From positions 1 through 64,000 of the forward strand of contig RHPI01000193.1 of NCBI GenBank assembly GCA_009103225.1: a DNA stretch of 64,000 bases, written 5' to 3'. Positions 20,780-31,834 of the stretch are shown piece by piece. The notes beneath the pieces are model-generated. The model was not told where the DNA came from. It searched no databases and saw nothing but the letters and a program-made list of their open reading frames with translations. The translations under genes were made by a program, and so were the position numbers. This DNA comes from Chlorokybus atmophyticus. Lineage: Eukaryota; Streptophyta; Chlorokybophyceae; Chlorokybales; Chlorokybaceae. The number at the start of each line of letters is the position of its first letter. Within the stretch, counting starts at the first letter, position 1.

Positions 20780-22142
20780 GCATCATGACCGCTTGTACAT
20801 CCCCAATGTTGCACATATGCGTTCATCTTTTGAAAGGAGCTCATGACGTACCCATTGCTGGCCACCAAGGAGTGGAGAGGATATTGGCAAGCTTGTAACA
20901 ACGCTTTTACGGGCGGGAGATGCATCGTGATGTACGCGACTATATGGCGTTGTGCGACGCATGTTGAAGGGTGAAAGCAAGCAACCAAAAGCCAGGTGGG
21001 TTATTACACCCTCTTCCCGTGCCATTGTCCAAGTGGGAGCAAGTTACTATGGACTTTATTACGGGGCTGCCTAAGGCAACAGAAGGGTACGACACAATAC
21101 TCGAGTTTGTAGACAAAACCAGCAAAATGGTACGCTTGGCACCGTGTTGTGAGTCTTGCACGGCACTAAAGGCAGCAAGCTTGCTTATGAAGCAAGTGTT
21201 TCGTTCCCACGGACTACCACGAAGCATTGTGAGCGATCGTGATCCCCGCTTCACAAATAAGGTTTAGGAGGCGCTGCATAGTGCACTGGGTACTACCTTA
21301 AAGTTTAGCACGGCTTTCCACCCGAAAATTGATGGCCAAACTGAGCGAGCCAACCGTGTGATTGAAGATATTGCGCAGCTGCGCTGCTACGTGAATGCAC
21401 GGCAAGACAATTGAGCGGGATTGCTGGAAGTGGTGGAATTTGCCATCAACAACCATACTAATGCAAGCACGGGTGTCACCCCCTTTCTCACGAACTACGG
21501 CCAACCACCCGCTGACACCGCTAACGGCGTGGACACGCGACGAAGTGACGTTGATGTGGAAGCAGCAAGCGATTTTCTTACAACGTGTGCGGACATCAGT
21601 AAGACAGCGAGAGAGGCGTTATTGGTGGCACAAAGTAGGCAAAAACAGTACGCAGACGCGCATCGCCAACATGTCACATTTCGAGAAGGCGACATGGTAT
21701 TGCTTTCTGTGAGGAACTTACAGGTGCGTGCTGAAGTTCACAAATCAAGTGCGTGCTGGCTTGGGCCATTTCAAGTCATCAAAGTGGTTTCAAACGTGGC
21801 GTACAAGTTGCAACTGCATGACTCCATGCACATCCACCCTGTCTTTCACATATCCCTTCGGAAGTCATATCGAGGAGAGCCACCATTGCGTCCACCGCCT
21901 GAGTTAGCTACAAGAGTAAATATGGAATATGGAATACGAAGTGGAGGACATATTGGGTGAGATAACGGTGCACGACGTGCGCAAACATTTGGTGAAATGG
22001 AACGGCTACCGGATGCATGAAGCCACTTGGGAACTGGAGGAGCACTTGGCAAATGCACAACATATGATGCAACAATATTTGCAACAACGACCAGAGAATT
22101 CTCAAGAGCTTTGAGGACGAAGCTCACGTAGGGGGGGAGGAG
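20780..22142 (+). pseudogene. Chromovirus integrase and chromodomain, multiply broken
   Basis: The integrase core is readable as MDFITGLPKATEGYDTI and IVSDRDPRFTNKV (frame ended by TAG near 21,266), then [10 protein letters not shown] in another frame. The C-terminal domain and chromodomain (EYEVEDILGE, LVKWNGYRMHEATWE) match the 80-787 fragment closely. The polypurine-like GGGGGGGAGGAG run at about 22,131 precedes the LTR. Several stops and shifts separate the parts. Confidence 0.9.
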
Positions 22143-22805
22143 TGTAATAGTCGAGGCCAAGTTTTATGATTTCAGGACCTTATTTGGCCCATATATCGAT
22201 CACCACGTTTTCATGACTTGTGGCATCGGCGAGTTATGAGTCTGCCGTAAATATCGACCGGGGCCCCAGGACCAGTTTGGAAGGTGCCAGCAAACGGAGG
22301 GCCAGTCGAGAACGGCTCGACCAGATCTCTGGAAGGGCCTGGCGCCAAGTAGTATAACTTGACCATATGAGCACCTAATCAGGAGATCTTTGGTGCGTAA
22401 AGGTCTAGAAGTATACTACAAGGTTCCATAATAACATCTTAGCATCTGATTTTGTGTAGCACGGGAATCGTCTAGGCAGTAGCATGTGCATACTAGTAGG
22501 TATAAAAGCGACATTCTACAATGTGCAATACAATCTTTAGCTCCCTAGCTTCTTGTGTGCAAGCTTGGTGGTGGTTAGCTGGGGTTGCTAGCGTGTGTCC
22601 ACTGGTGTGTGCTTGCTTGTGTGACGATCCAAGGCGCTACACAAGTTGGTGTGTAGCTTCGAGGGCATGCGCGTGCGTACGCGAGTGGCGGAGCGCGCGT
22701 GTGTGCTTGGCAGAGGGGGCAAGGTTCCGGTGTGAATACCGTGTCTTAGTGAGAGGGTTGATGATTGGACCAACTCACAGGTGACAAGGCACGAGCACCG
22801 TCACA
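22143..22805 (+). repeat. Chromovirus 3' LTR (663 bp)
   Basis: It starts TGTAATAG and ends CGTCACA, and aligns along its length with 788-1,459. It has a TATAAAA box near 22,501. It has more differences from the other two copies than they have from each other, so this insertion is older. No 5' LTR partner exists in the window. Confidence 0.92.
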
Positions 22806-23570
22806 TGGGCGCTCGCTACATCGCTACATCGCGACAAGTGCGTCAACAAAAGCGCTATGAGCTTGATGTTTGTGCTTGTGCGGTTGTGTGTAGCTGAGTA
22901 CGGCTGACTCACACACACGCACCATCATACTCGCTCGCACATGCACACTTGCGCACAAAGCACGCACACGAACATACCCACATTCATGCACGTGGTTGCA
23001 GGCACAGGTCATGACGGTGGTAAAAGGTACTTCAATGCTTTCGATAAAGGCGTCATAGAAGCCTTACCCACACCTCGACAATAGCAAGCTCTGATGCGAC
23101 GGAATCTTCACAGTGGTCAGAGTGCACTAGACTTCTCGAACATGATAAGTGAGGTCAACCACCTCCACTTTGTCCGGGCACACAAGTTGTACCTTCAGGT
23201 GCATGGAGTTTGCATGCATGTGGCATTTGCAAGCGGTGGTTGAGATGCGTGCTCAACCATGTGCAGGCCTGTCAAGCCGCCAGAGGGTTGAAGGACAATG
23301 CCACCGTGTGCATTGCTGGCGCACAGTCCCGATTGTAGAATTTCTTTAGTCCGGCTGCTTCCCGAGCAAGCACCAATGTACAACCGGTACACGCAATCAG
23401 CAAAGGTCCATGTAACCAGCCTTTTGACTAAAGCTCTATCTATTGCCGGCATCGCCTCCCTAGTGTAAGAGCAAGTGTCACCATAACGCAGCTGCGCGCT
23501 CACAAGCGTGCGCACATGATCACGGTGGATGCGCATGCGTGCGTGCGCGCGTGCATGCATGCGTACGTGT
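22806..23570. other. Stretch without recognisable genes, GT/CA and GTGC-rich
   Basis: I see no supported coding region. The sequence becomes rich in alternating purine-pyrimidine steps (ACAC, GTGCGTGC) toward its right side and leads into the minisatellite. Short open frames on both strands show no domain. Confidence 0.5.
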
Positions 23571-23781
23571 GTGCGTACATCTGGTTGCATGTTGGCTTGC
23601 ATATGTGTGCATACGCATCAGTCCAACTTGGTTCAAGCCTCTCTATCTAACGCCCCCTCCCCCCCTACTTCTCGTGCGCGCACATGCGTGCGTACGTGCG
23701 TGTGTGTGCGCACAGCTGCCTGCATGTGTGCATGTACGCATCAGTCCATATTCGTTCAAGCCTCTCTTTGTATGCCCCTCC
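23571..23781. repeat. GC-rich minisatellite, unit about 122 bp
   Basis: Two successive copies can be aligned. Each has a GTGCGTGC-type tract, then GCATCAGTCCA...TTCAAGCCTCTCT and a C-run (about 23,606 and 23,728). The unit is cut by the assembly gap, and sequence after the gap resumes with the same C-run and GTGCGTGCG motif. The gap probably spans more units of this array. Confidence 0.75.
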
Positions 23782-24332
23782 NNNNNNNNNNNNNNNNNNN
23801 NNNNNNNNNNNNNNNNNNNNNNNNNNNNNNNNNNNNNNNNNNNNNNNNNNNNNNNNNNNNNNNNNNNNNNNNNNNNNNNNNNNNNNNNNNNNNNNNNNNN
23901 NNNNNNNNNNNNNNNNNNNNNNNNNNNNNNNNNNNNNNNNNNNNNNNNNNNNNNNNNNNNNNNNNNNNNNNNNNNNNNNNNNNNNNNNNNNNNNNNNNNN
24001 NNNNNNNNNNNNNNNNNNNNNNNNNNNNNNNNNNNNNNNNNNNNNNNNNNNNNNNNNNNNNNNNNNNNNNNNNNNNNNNNNNNNNNNNNNNNNNNNNNNN
24101 NNNNNNNNNNNNNNNNNNNNNNNNNNNNNNNNNNNNNNNNNNNNNNNNNNNNNNNNNNNNNNNNNNNNNNNNNNNNNNNNNNNNNNNNNNNNNNNNNNNN
24201 NNNNNNNNNNNNNNNNNNNNNNNNNNNNNNNNNNNNNNNNNNNNNNNNNNNNNNNNNNNNNNNNNNNNNNNNNNNNNNNNNNNNNNNNNNNNNNNNNNNN
24301 NNNNNNNNNNNNNNNNNNNNNNNNNNNNNNNN
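23782..24332. other. Assembly gap (551 N)
   Basis: A run of N flanked on both sides by C-rich minisatellite sequence. Open frames crossing it are artefacts. True length is unknown. Confidence 0.99.
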
Positions 24333-25223
24333 TCCCCCCCCTCCTCGTGCGTGCGCAGGTGTGAACAATGCTTAGCTGCATATGCACGTCCGATGCGTAT
24401 GCATACGTGTGCGTGCAGCTCTGTGCATGTGCGTGAGCATGTGCGTGCGCTGCCTTTGCAGCTGTGCTCTCTGTGCGCGCGCACACTTTGTGTGCTAAAG
24501 ACTACCTTGCATCATGGTGCAGGACGGGAGGACGGTAGCAGAGTTTGGGGCCTTCGATCTGCACACAAGCTGATGGCTCAACACCCAGCTTGAGCTGGCT
24601 CGCGACATGTACAATGCTGAAGCTGCAACGTGAGCTCAGTGGCAAGAAAATCGCATGGCAAGCATCACCGGGCGCTTTCTGAAAGCGGATCACACATTCA
24701 GAGTGTGCAAGATGGTCAGCAAAGCCCGGGTAAGCACCACGCACGTATTGCACACAAACAGTTTGCAACGCCACTTGCATACTTGTTGATTCTCTGCCTG
24801 GCAGTTTATGTGCAAGTCATCCCTGCAATGGTTGCCTCGCAGGATGGCACCACAATATATACGGCGCTCTTCATTGTGATGAATGAGCATACAGAGGTTA
24901 CCGGCTATTGGTTTGTTACAAGCATCAGTGTGAAGGAGCACCACTTAATCGACATGCATGCCTGGTTCACGCGCTTGCAGGTGCGCAAGTGCCGCCAAGC
25001 TAGTCACGCATGGTGACTACACTTAGGCAGGCGTGTGAGACACCAGCAAGAAACATTGCACATGCTTGCAGGAGGAGCCAGTGGGTATCTACGTCGACAA
25101 CACGCAAGCGATGAACACGGCTGTTGCACAGAATTTTCCCTTCACTAGAATGGGTGAAGGAGGACGTGCGGCATGTCATGGACCGCATCGCACGTGTCAT
25201 TCCGCTGGGACACTCGGAACGCG

Positions 25224-25225
<2 letters not shown>

Positions 25226-25274
<49 letters not shown>

Positions 25275-25401
25275 NTTAGGGTTAGGGTTAGGGTTAGGGT
25301 TAGGGTTAGGGTTAGGGTTAGGGTTAGGGTTAGGGTTAGGGTTAGGGTTAGGGTTAGGGTTAGGGTTAGGGTTAGGGTTAGGGTTAGGGTTAGGGTTAGG
25401 G
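25226..25401 (+). repeat. (CT)n, a lone N, and 21 TTAGGG repeats inside an intron
   Basis: A GTAAGT donor at 25,226 runs straight into about 44 bp of CT dinucleotides, one N at 25,275, and then 126 bp of perfect TTAGGG (25,276-25,401). The orientation is that of a right-hand chromosome end. Exons of the same transposase-like gene seem to lie on both sides, which argues for a real interstitial tract, but the N and the perfect repeat could equally mark two contigs joined in error. Confidence 0.9.
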
Positions 25402-25715
25402 GCACCGGCGTGCAACACAGCATGTGCAGCGCCAAGCACACAGAGCATCGCTGAAGCTGCAGGTACGACTTCTTGTACAAACTCTACAGTAATGGTACTA
25501 GATATACTCATGCAATGCGCACGCTATCGCATGCGCGCCCGACGTGTGTGCATGCTGGCGCGCCTGCCCATGTCTATTTCTCCATGTATACGTGTGCACT
25601 CGCTCATCTGTTGCTGCTGTTTAATCCGCATTTTGTTATCAGTCAGTGTGCAGGCGTGCACCACCGCGCGTGCAGAGCTGAACACGCAGAGCATGGCCGC
25701 AGCTGCAGGTACAAC
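25402..25715 (+). repeat. Duplicated mini-exon of about 55 bp
   Basis: Two short segments, about 25,405-25,461 and 25,650-25,708, share a layout: GCGTGCA(A/C)CAC... CACGCAGAGCAT-like core ...GCTGCAG followed by a GTAC donor. They encode related short peptides (NTACAAPSTQSIAEAA and TTARAELNTQSMAAAA). They look like a tandemly duplicated exon with its intron in the transposase-like gene. Confidence 0.5.
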
Positions 25716-26540
25716 GACTCTTACAAGTTCTGCCTATGTCCATTATCATCTGCTTGTCTCCCTTCCTTACATACCTGCACAGCAGTGCCTGCACTCGCAC
25801 CAGCGCCGGCCTCCGTGGCGAGGGTAGTACCAGCACCCTCAACGACTTCAATGCCAATGACGATACCAGCACGCGCAGCTACGCAAGACCATGTATCAAC
25901 AACGGATTAGCAACCCGTGCAGGTGTGTGGTTGCAGGCGAAGGGTTGCCAAAGCGCTTGCACATCACGCCACAACTTGCTGTTGTTGCGTGATGTACGAG
26001 TGAAGTGAATGGCTCGCAGCTCAGCGCTCACGGCCTTGCCACCACCGACTATGACGGACACCGAGCGAAAGCTCTTCCTGTTGGTGTACTCGGCACATAC
26101 CCATAACACCACCACGAGATGGCGCAGATTGACATGGCATTGGAATTGCTGTGCTAGTGATGCCATGCAGCTGCAGCAGCAAACTAGTGTACATGCGCAG
26201 ATACAACCCATGCTGCGCACGCAGTTGCGAAAATATGAGAAGAAACTGATTCGCCTGCAAGCGATGCAGGACTCCTCTGAGTTGTTAACTCGTGTCGATG
26301 CCGTTGCGCAGCAGCAATGCTCGGCGGGTGCAAGGACAGCAACTGCTAGCCATGCCTCACCACCAGGAGACAATGAGCATGAGCACTCTGCTAAGCACAA
26401 CCTGTGGCAGGCCGGGAGAAAAGCGTTTTTGCAAGAGATGTCGCGAGAAGTTTGGAATTGGAGTGTTGCCGGTGGATTGCCGTTGTCTCAATAAGACGAA
26501 GCGTGGGAATAGGCTTGAAGCGGTGGCTGATGTGAAGTAG

Positions 26541-28611
26541 TAGCGGGTGAAGGGTCGTATGGTAAAGCGAAGCTGTGCATGACTTTTGTGAATTGGACGC
26601 GCACTTGTCTTGTGTTGTAATCGTTCATCACCGTTATGGTAGTGCAGCAGTGAACGAGCGTCCATGCAGCATGTATGCTTAGTGTTAGTACTTGTTGTGA
26701 CATATGTGTCTCGCACGCATACATTCATGGAAGATGTGCAGCAGTTTTAGGAGGATGCAATAATTAGTATAAGCATATAACAATATTAGGTGCGGTTGGC
26801 AATGTGCAATATTGCACCATAATAGTACAACACCCGTATTGCCATGCAAAGCTATATGTTAAGTTGAGTTGTTGTAACTAATCGCATACATGGTAGACAT
26901 CATACATGGTAGACATCATACCGTATCGAGTCAATGGTAAGCCATAGTTCAAAGCAATATGCTATGATCGTTGACAATGCCATTACAATGTGTGTAACAA
27001 TATAGTTGTGCAAGTTAGCATGGAACAAACATACACTTGCTCAAGACTTGTTGTATTGCACAAACGACCATATGATTAATATAATCGCACATTTGCACAT
27101 GACATATTGCATTTGCAATACGAATGTACACCCTGTACATTCGTAATTGTGTTAATTTTCTCATTGCATTTGTACTGAGTCTGATTGCCGTTTACTGTGT
27201 ATGTACATTATGCACAAAGCCATGGGACATACCACCCACCCACCACCACCACCACACACATACGCGCGCGCGTATATACATGTATGTTTTATATAATTAA
27301 TGTATGTATATGTAAACGCACTTGGGTATGATTATGTGTGCCCATATCGCGGTCTAATTGTTGGCTCTATACACATACATGGCAAACACCGTAACTTTAA
27401 TACCTGCATAGTGCGCAATTATTATTATATCAAGCTACATTTTATACATCACTACATGTTGCATCACATTCATAACATTATTACATTCATGACATTACTA
27501 TCATTGTCGAACTATTATGATACAATACAAATAATGCATGCACTCACCTAACATGCTATGCAGAGAACTGAATATTCCTTGCCCCCATGCGCGCGAAGCG
27601 CTAAATTCTTCAGTTGAACTAGTCTGCGTTATAATTAGTATGAACTTAGATCATGTAAATATATCCATCTGTGAATCCTCGCTGCCTCATTGTCGGCTTC
27701 CCCATCTGTTCGGGTATTTCCTCAATTGTGGCCACCGCGGATTTTGGGGAATATCGCCAAAGCGTAACCCAAGTATTAATTAATACGTAAAGAGTATGCG
27801 TTAACGGCGAAGTTAACCGAGCAGGTGACGTCACTGGACCGAACCTACTGCAAAGGGCGGTGATACGATAGCCGCCCTAGGATCCAACATGTACAATGAT
27901 CAGCGTACAGCACCATGAAATGCTTGTGCACTTCCGGTTCTTCCCCCTTTTTCCCTCCCCTATATACGGGGTTTGCCATAATTTGCCGTACCCGTTTGAT
28001 TGGTACCGTCGTACGCCTACACCTCAGCACCTCACGTTTTCAACTGTCCAGGCGCCTTCAAGGCGCATCAGCATGCCGAGCTAGGTGGGTAGGCCTGGTA
28101 GGCGTACACTGGTGCATGTACACGGCGCGAAGAACACTGCTGCCTTTACTTCACGCTTGCGCTCGCAGGATAGGACACAGCATTACCGTGAAGGACAGAG
28201 GATCTAGCCGAGCTGCACGGCAATTTGCCGTAGTATGTACCTGCAACTGTACGATGACGGGTATCAGCACAGATGCCCAGGTAACTCACGAGCGACTTGG
28301 AGGTACGCTGTACAGTGTCGCGCCAAGGACAGCATGGCGGTAGTCCTCGGGTTTGGAGACCGGAGCAGGTTGCTCGTGCGCCACACAAAGGTGTCAGCTG
28401 ATAGCAACCTGGATACTTGTGTTTATCCAAACCTATATGCACTTTGCATGTACCCCTATGTGTAAGAGTTTCGCACCAGCAAGAAAGTGCGCTACTGTAT
28501 GTTGCTTGCAAGTTTTCATCCAAGTAACGAAACAAGTTCATCGAGCTATGCTGCAAGCCTTGCAGTGCAAGGCCTAGGCCTACTGCACCGAGAACATGCC
28601 ACTCACTGCAT
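26541..28611. other. AT-rich intergenic stretch
   Basis: Strongly AT-rich compared with its neighbours, with short direct repeats (CATACATGGTAGACAT twice near 26,887), an ACC/CA-rich tract and alternating CGCGCGTATATA near 27,260. A perfect GTGACGTCAC palindrome lies at about 27,825, the form of a bZIP/CRE-type site, too far from the next clear start to assign. Open frames here are short and unconvincing. Confidence 0.5.
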
Positions 28612-28818
28612 GTGCATGGAAACCGGAAGGACTGTGGATGTCGAGCGATTCCTCTAAGGCAGTACCGACAGTGGCATGTTTCAACTATGTTTTGTGGCAA
28701 CGAAGAGATTCGTCGTTTGCGCCGGAGGCGCCGCGAAGACGCGTTGCCGGACCTATCGCGCATATCAAGTGACATTCCCCATCGCCACACCCCATTCGCC
28801 AGCGGGTTGGTGAAGTGA
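28612..28818 (+). CDS. Possible last exon of an unidentified gene
   Basis: A GC-rich frame on the plus strand ends with a strongly basic run (RRLRRRRRED) and a short tail before a TGA, 50 bp upstream of the next gene. GC content rises sharply here from the AT-rich DNA to the left, and GTAACT-type donors occur at about 28,281. I do not recognise the protein. It may be the 3' end of a spliced gene starting near 27,900-28,100, or chance. Confidence 0.25.
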   Translation: MHGNRKDCGCRAIPLRQYRQWHVSTMFCGNEEIRRLRRRRREDALPDLSRISSDIPHRHTPFASGLVK

Positions 28819-28870
28819 CACAAGTGTCGGCGTGCCGGCGCAGGCGGCGACGTCGCTGTGGCTGTTCACC

Positions 28871-31834
28871 ATGGCGCCGCCTCCATGGCTGTCGTCGGTG
28901 TCGGTGTCGTCCCCACGGGTCTCCATGCTTCTCTGCTTGCTGCTGCTCTTGGCGATCTGCGTCCCCTGCCCCGCCGCGGCGCAGCTCAACACCGCACCCT
29001 GGCCGGACGCCAGCGGCTACACGGACGTAAGAGCGGCTGCTGCTGCTGTGTCGTGTTGGCGTTGTTTGCCTTGCCTACACCAGCGATGCATGGCCTTGTA
29101 CGAATACACGAGATGTTGAGACTGACTGACGATGCAGCACAAGCTCACCTTCTTGCATGCTCGTGCGTGAGTATGCATGTGTTGTTGTCGGTTTGCCGAC
29201 ACCAATGGCAACAGCCGTCCATGGCCACGATGGGCATCCGTGATCATCGATGCTGCATACATGCGTAGCTTCGCTGCGTGGACCAACAGCCATCCATGGC
29301 CATGCTGAACCAGTGGTAGATGTTGCATGTATGCGCTGCATCCCTGCCTGCCTGCACGTGCTGGGTCATGCAGTGTTCCCGTGCATATGAGCTTGCACTG
29401 GCAGAAAAACCGCACGGGTGAGTCTTCTGAGACCTGTGTGACAAATACCACAGGTATCGGAGAAGCAAGCAGTCTGGATCAGGGAGAGCGACGGGTGCGA
29501 TGCTGTGATCGGTCGCTTCTCATTTACGCAACCGGGGCAGGTGTTTCAGAACCCGAACTTTGCGCCGTTCAACGCAACCGGTTCCCAGACCTACTACTGC
29601 ACCCAACCATGGCAGGGCGTCGGGCTTGAGGCCAGCTTCCAAACCAGGGACTTTATACCCTTCGATGGCGTCGTCGGCGTCTGGATTGGAGGTAACTCAC
29701 GAGTGTATGCGTGTGTGTGTCAATTCAATGCCCAACCAGTACGTGACCATGCTGTCATACGCACATGTATTTTGTATGTGTGTGCTGCGCGCACGTGTCC
29801 ATGCAGTCTCATGCGCGTGTGCGACACACAAATGAGCGCTTGGATGCCGCCATGGACAGCACTCTTCTCCACTCGCCGACAGGTGTGGAGATCATGCGGG
29901 GGTTTTTCCCAAAGGGCAATTACTCCACAGGAGACGGTTCTGAGACCAGAGCCGTGCGGTGGAGTATCGATAGAAGCGTCACGCAGGTCAGAAGCTCCCG
30001 CTCACTTTGCTTTTCTGCACAAACTTTGCGGCGCTCGTATGTACAACCTTTTCAACATGACATGACAACCAGCCCCAAAACAGCACCTTTCCCTTACACA
30101 CGTTATTCCGCGCAGTTCTACTCGCAAATGCTCTCGAAGCAGACAGTCAAGGTCTGCGTGGTGTACGACAACTCGAAGAACGTGTACGCTCCCGTCCTCA
30201 ATGCCACCTTCACCCTGCGCTACTACACAACTATAGAAGAGGGTGATGTGCCGGCAACCTATGCGCCCGTTGTCCGTCCCATAAGTAGAGGCAAGTGGGT
30301 TCGGTCAGTGACAGCACGTTGTTAGTGCTGCATGTGAACCACGCGCTTAGAGGCTTATGCGTGGTGAGCAGGTGCAGCAAGTGTGGCACCTTGGTTCACG
30401 CTGTCGCAGGGCAGCACAGGCAGCACCACCCTCACACTGCCCCGCAACATTGTGTCGGCAAGCATTGAGGTGAGGAGCCATGCGCTTTGCTAGACTGTGC
30501 AGTCGTTGTACATACCCACCTTGCACTTGTACATGTTTCGTCAACCATCATGCTCGTCCCCTGATCCAGGTGATTGGTTCCAAATCACCGTTAGCTCCGA
30601 CCGCCGATGCCACCTTAGGCAGGGACAAGCAGGTGCAGGTGCTCGTGGACGGCGTCACGGCGGGGTTCGCGTACGTCAACTTTATCGAGGAGGACCGCCT
30701 GCACGAGCCCCTGCCCCTTAGCTACAGCGTGGACATCACTCCGTTGGTTGGACACCTCGTGGACGGCCGCCCGCACACCTTTGCATTTAGAAACCCCCAG
30801 CAGAAGGTACGCGAGGACAAGTGACTGCGAGTGTGAAAGTGTAAGTATGAGGCGCGTGTGCCCGCAAGTGCACACGCACATACGCACATGCGCTTGTGTA
30901 CCTGTGCATCTAATGTGTGCCGCTCATTTCTTATATGCGCTGCTACTCTGGTATGGTAGGTTCTGCTGCTTGCTGGGAACTTGTTCATATATGTCGACCG
31001 CCACGCAACCACAACATCTGGCACGCTGCTGGAGTCGTCCGCGAGCGGCCCCTTTCAGCTCGTTACCACCCACCCCCCGGACTGTAACAACGGATACGGG
31101 AGCTGCAGCGATTCGACAGCCAACTCCAGCGTTACACTCCGGGGAACCGTCAGAGTACGCATTGATAGTAGCAAGCCTTGGTTGTCATACATTACACGTG
31201 TTGCTCGTTTGCCATTCCAACAACTCCTGCTCCCGTTTTCGCTTTCAGTCCTCGGCAGGACTGGAGTACTTCAACGTGACGCAGGTTGCCACCCTGGTTC
31301 AAAACCAATCATCCGACTTTGAGTATGACTGTGACTCGAGTGACATCAACCTGCGCATCGTCCAGGTATGACTGTTCAACCCTTTCGTTTCTTGGGAATG
31401 TTTACAAATAGACAACCATGAACCAGGTGGTGTCTCGCGGCAACACGCCGACGCGTAGCACGAGCGCCGTGCGTCAGGAGCATGTGTTTGCCACCAACTA
31501 CCGCAGCTGCAGTGACATGCCCTGCTCATACAACGGCGTGGCGGAGGATTACTACAGCTACAGGCGCACCCAGCAGGGGGCGCTGCTGCGATTGCAGTAC
31601 CGCGCCACGCATGCCTCGCACAGCGATGTTGGACGCGGCTATTCCCCACAGTACTACGGGACCCCGTGCGATTACTCCGAAGAGAACACCTCACAGTTTG
31701 TGTTTGCGGATTTCTCAGCCGCGCGCTGCTTCACGTACAACACCACGGATACTATCAGTACCCACGACGGCACCTCCACTTTAAGCGAGGACTCTGCCAA
31801 GTACACAACACGCCAGTGCCCGACGGCAGTTTGA
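28871..31834 (+). CDS. Secreted peptide:N-glycanase A-like protein, nine exons
   Basis: Start ATG at 28,871 in context TTCACCATGG. Exons: 28,871-29,026; 29,454-29,691; 29,883-29,986; 30,116-30,290; 30,410-30,469; 30,570-30,806; 30,960-31,154; 31,249-31,365; 31,427-31,834. A signal peptide (SMLLCLLLLLAICV, cut near AAAQ) leads into the PNGase A fold: GVVGVWIGGVEIMRG, the VLNATFTLRYY strand, LPRNIVSASIEVIGS, VQVLVDGVTAGFA, SYSVDITPLVGHLVDG and LLLAGNLFIYVD. These align by eye with plant and fungal PNGase A, which removes N-glycans from glycopeptides in acidic compartments. Many N-glycosylation sites (NAT, NVT, NQS) fit secretion. The exon 4 donor looks like GC (AGAG|GCAAGT), and joining exons 4 and 5 leaves a one-base phase conflict, so that junction is unsure. 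Confidence 0.75.

Larger units (their letters stand above)
24522..26540 (+). pseudogene. Intron-containing DDE-type transposase-like gene, decayed
   Basis: Exons can be pieced together by content. The first, ending near 24,729 with a GTAAGC donor, carries TGRFLKADHTFRVCKMV with an Asp that fits the first catalytic residue of RNase H-fold transposases. The second (about 24,805-24,980) has a TALFIVMNEHTEV strand. The third (25,073-25,225) has GIYVDNTQAMN and, one frame over, EDVRHVMDRIARVIPLGH, a pattern I associate with transposase-like proteins of animals and algae. Downstream come small repeated exons, an Ala/Pro-rich exon and a C-terminal exon (about 26,180-26,540) with a Cys-rich tail (FCKRCREKFG ... 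DCRC). A TGA at 24,631 and a one-base shift in the T/C run near 25,135 break it. The family name is uncertain. Confidence 0.5.

Noticed and set aside
88-22805. Possibility that the gypsy elements are viruses with an envelope gene
   Set aside because: No env-like frame lies between integrase and the 3' LTR in any copy; they end in a chromodomain or PHD finger.
23529-24593. Long frames running across the N gap
   Set aside because: They consist mostly of unknown residues across an assembly gap.
25145-25480. Frames made of repeated Thr-Leu, Asn-Pro or Arg-Val residues
   Set aside because: Translations of TTAGGG and CT repeats.
28146-28823. A 225-codon minus-strand frame upstream of the PNGase-like gene
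   Set aside because: Cys/Arg/Ser-rich composition, no recognisable domain, and it overlaps a more plausible plus-strand exon.
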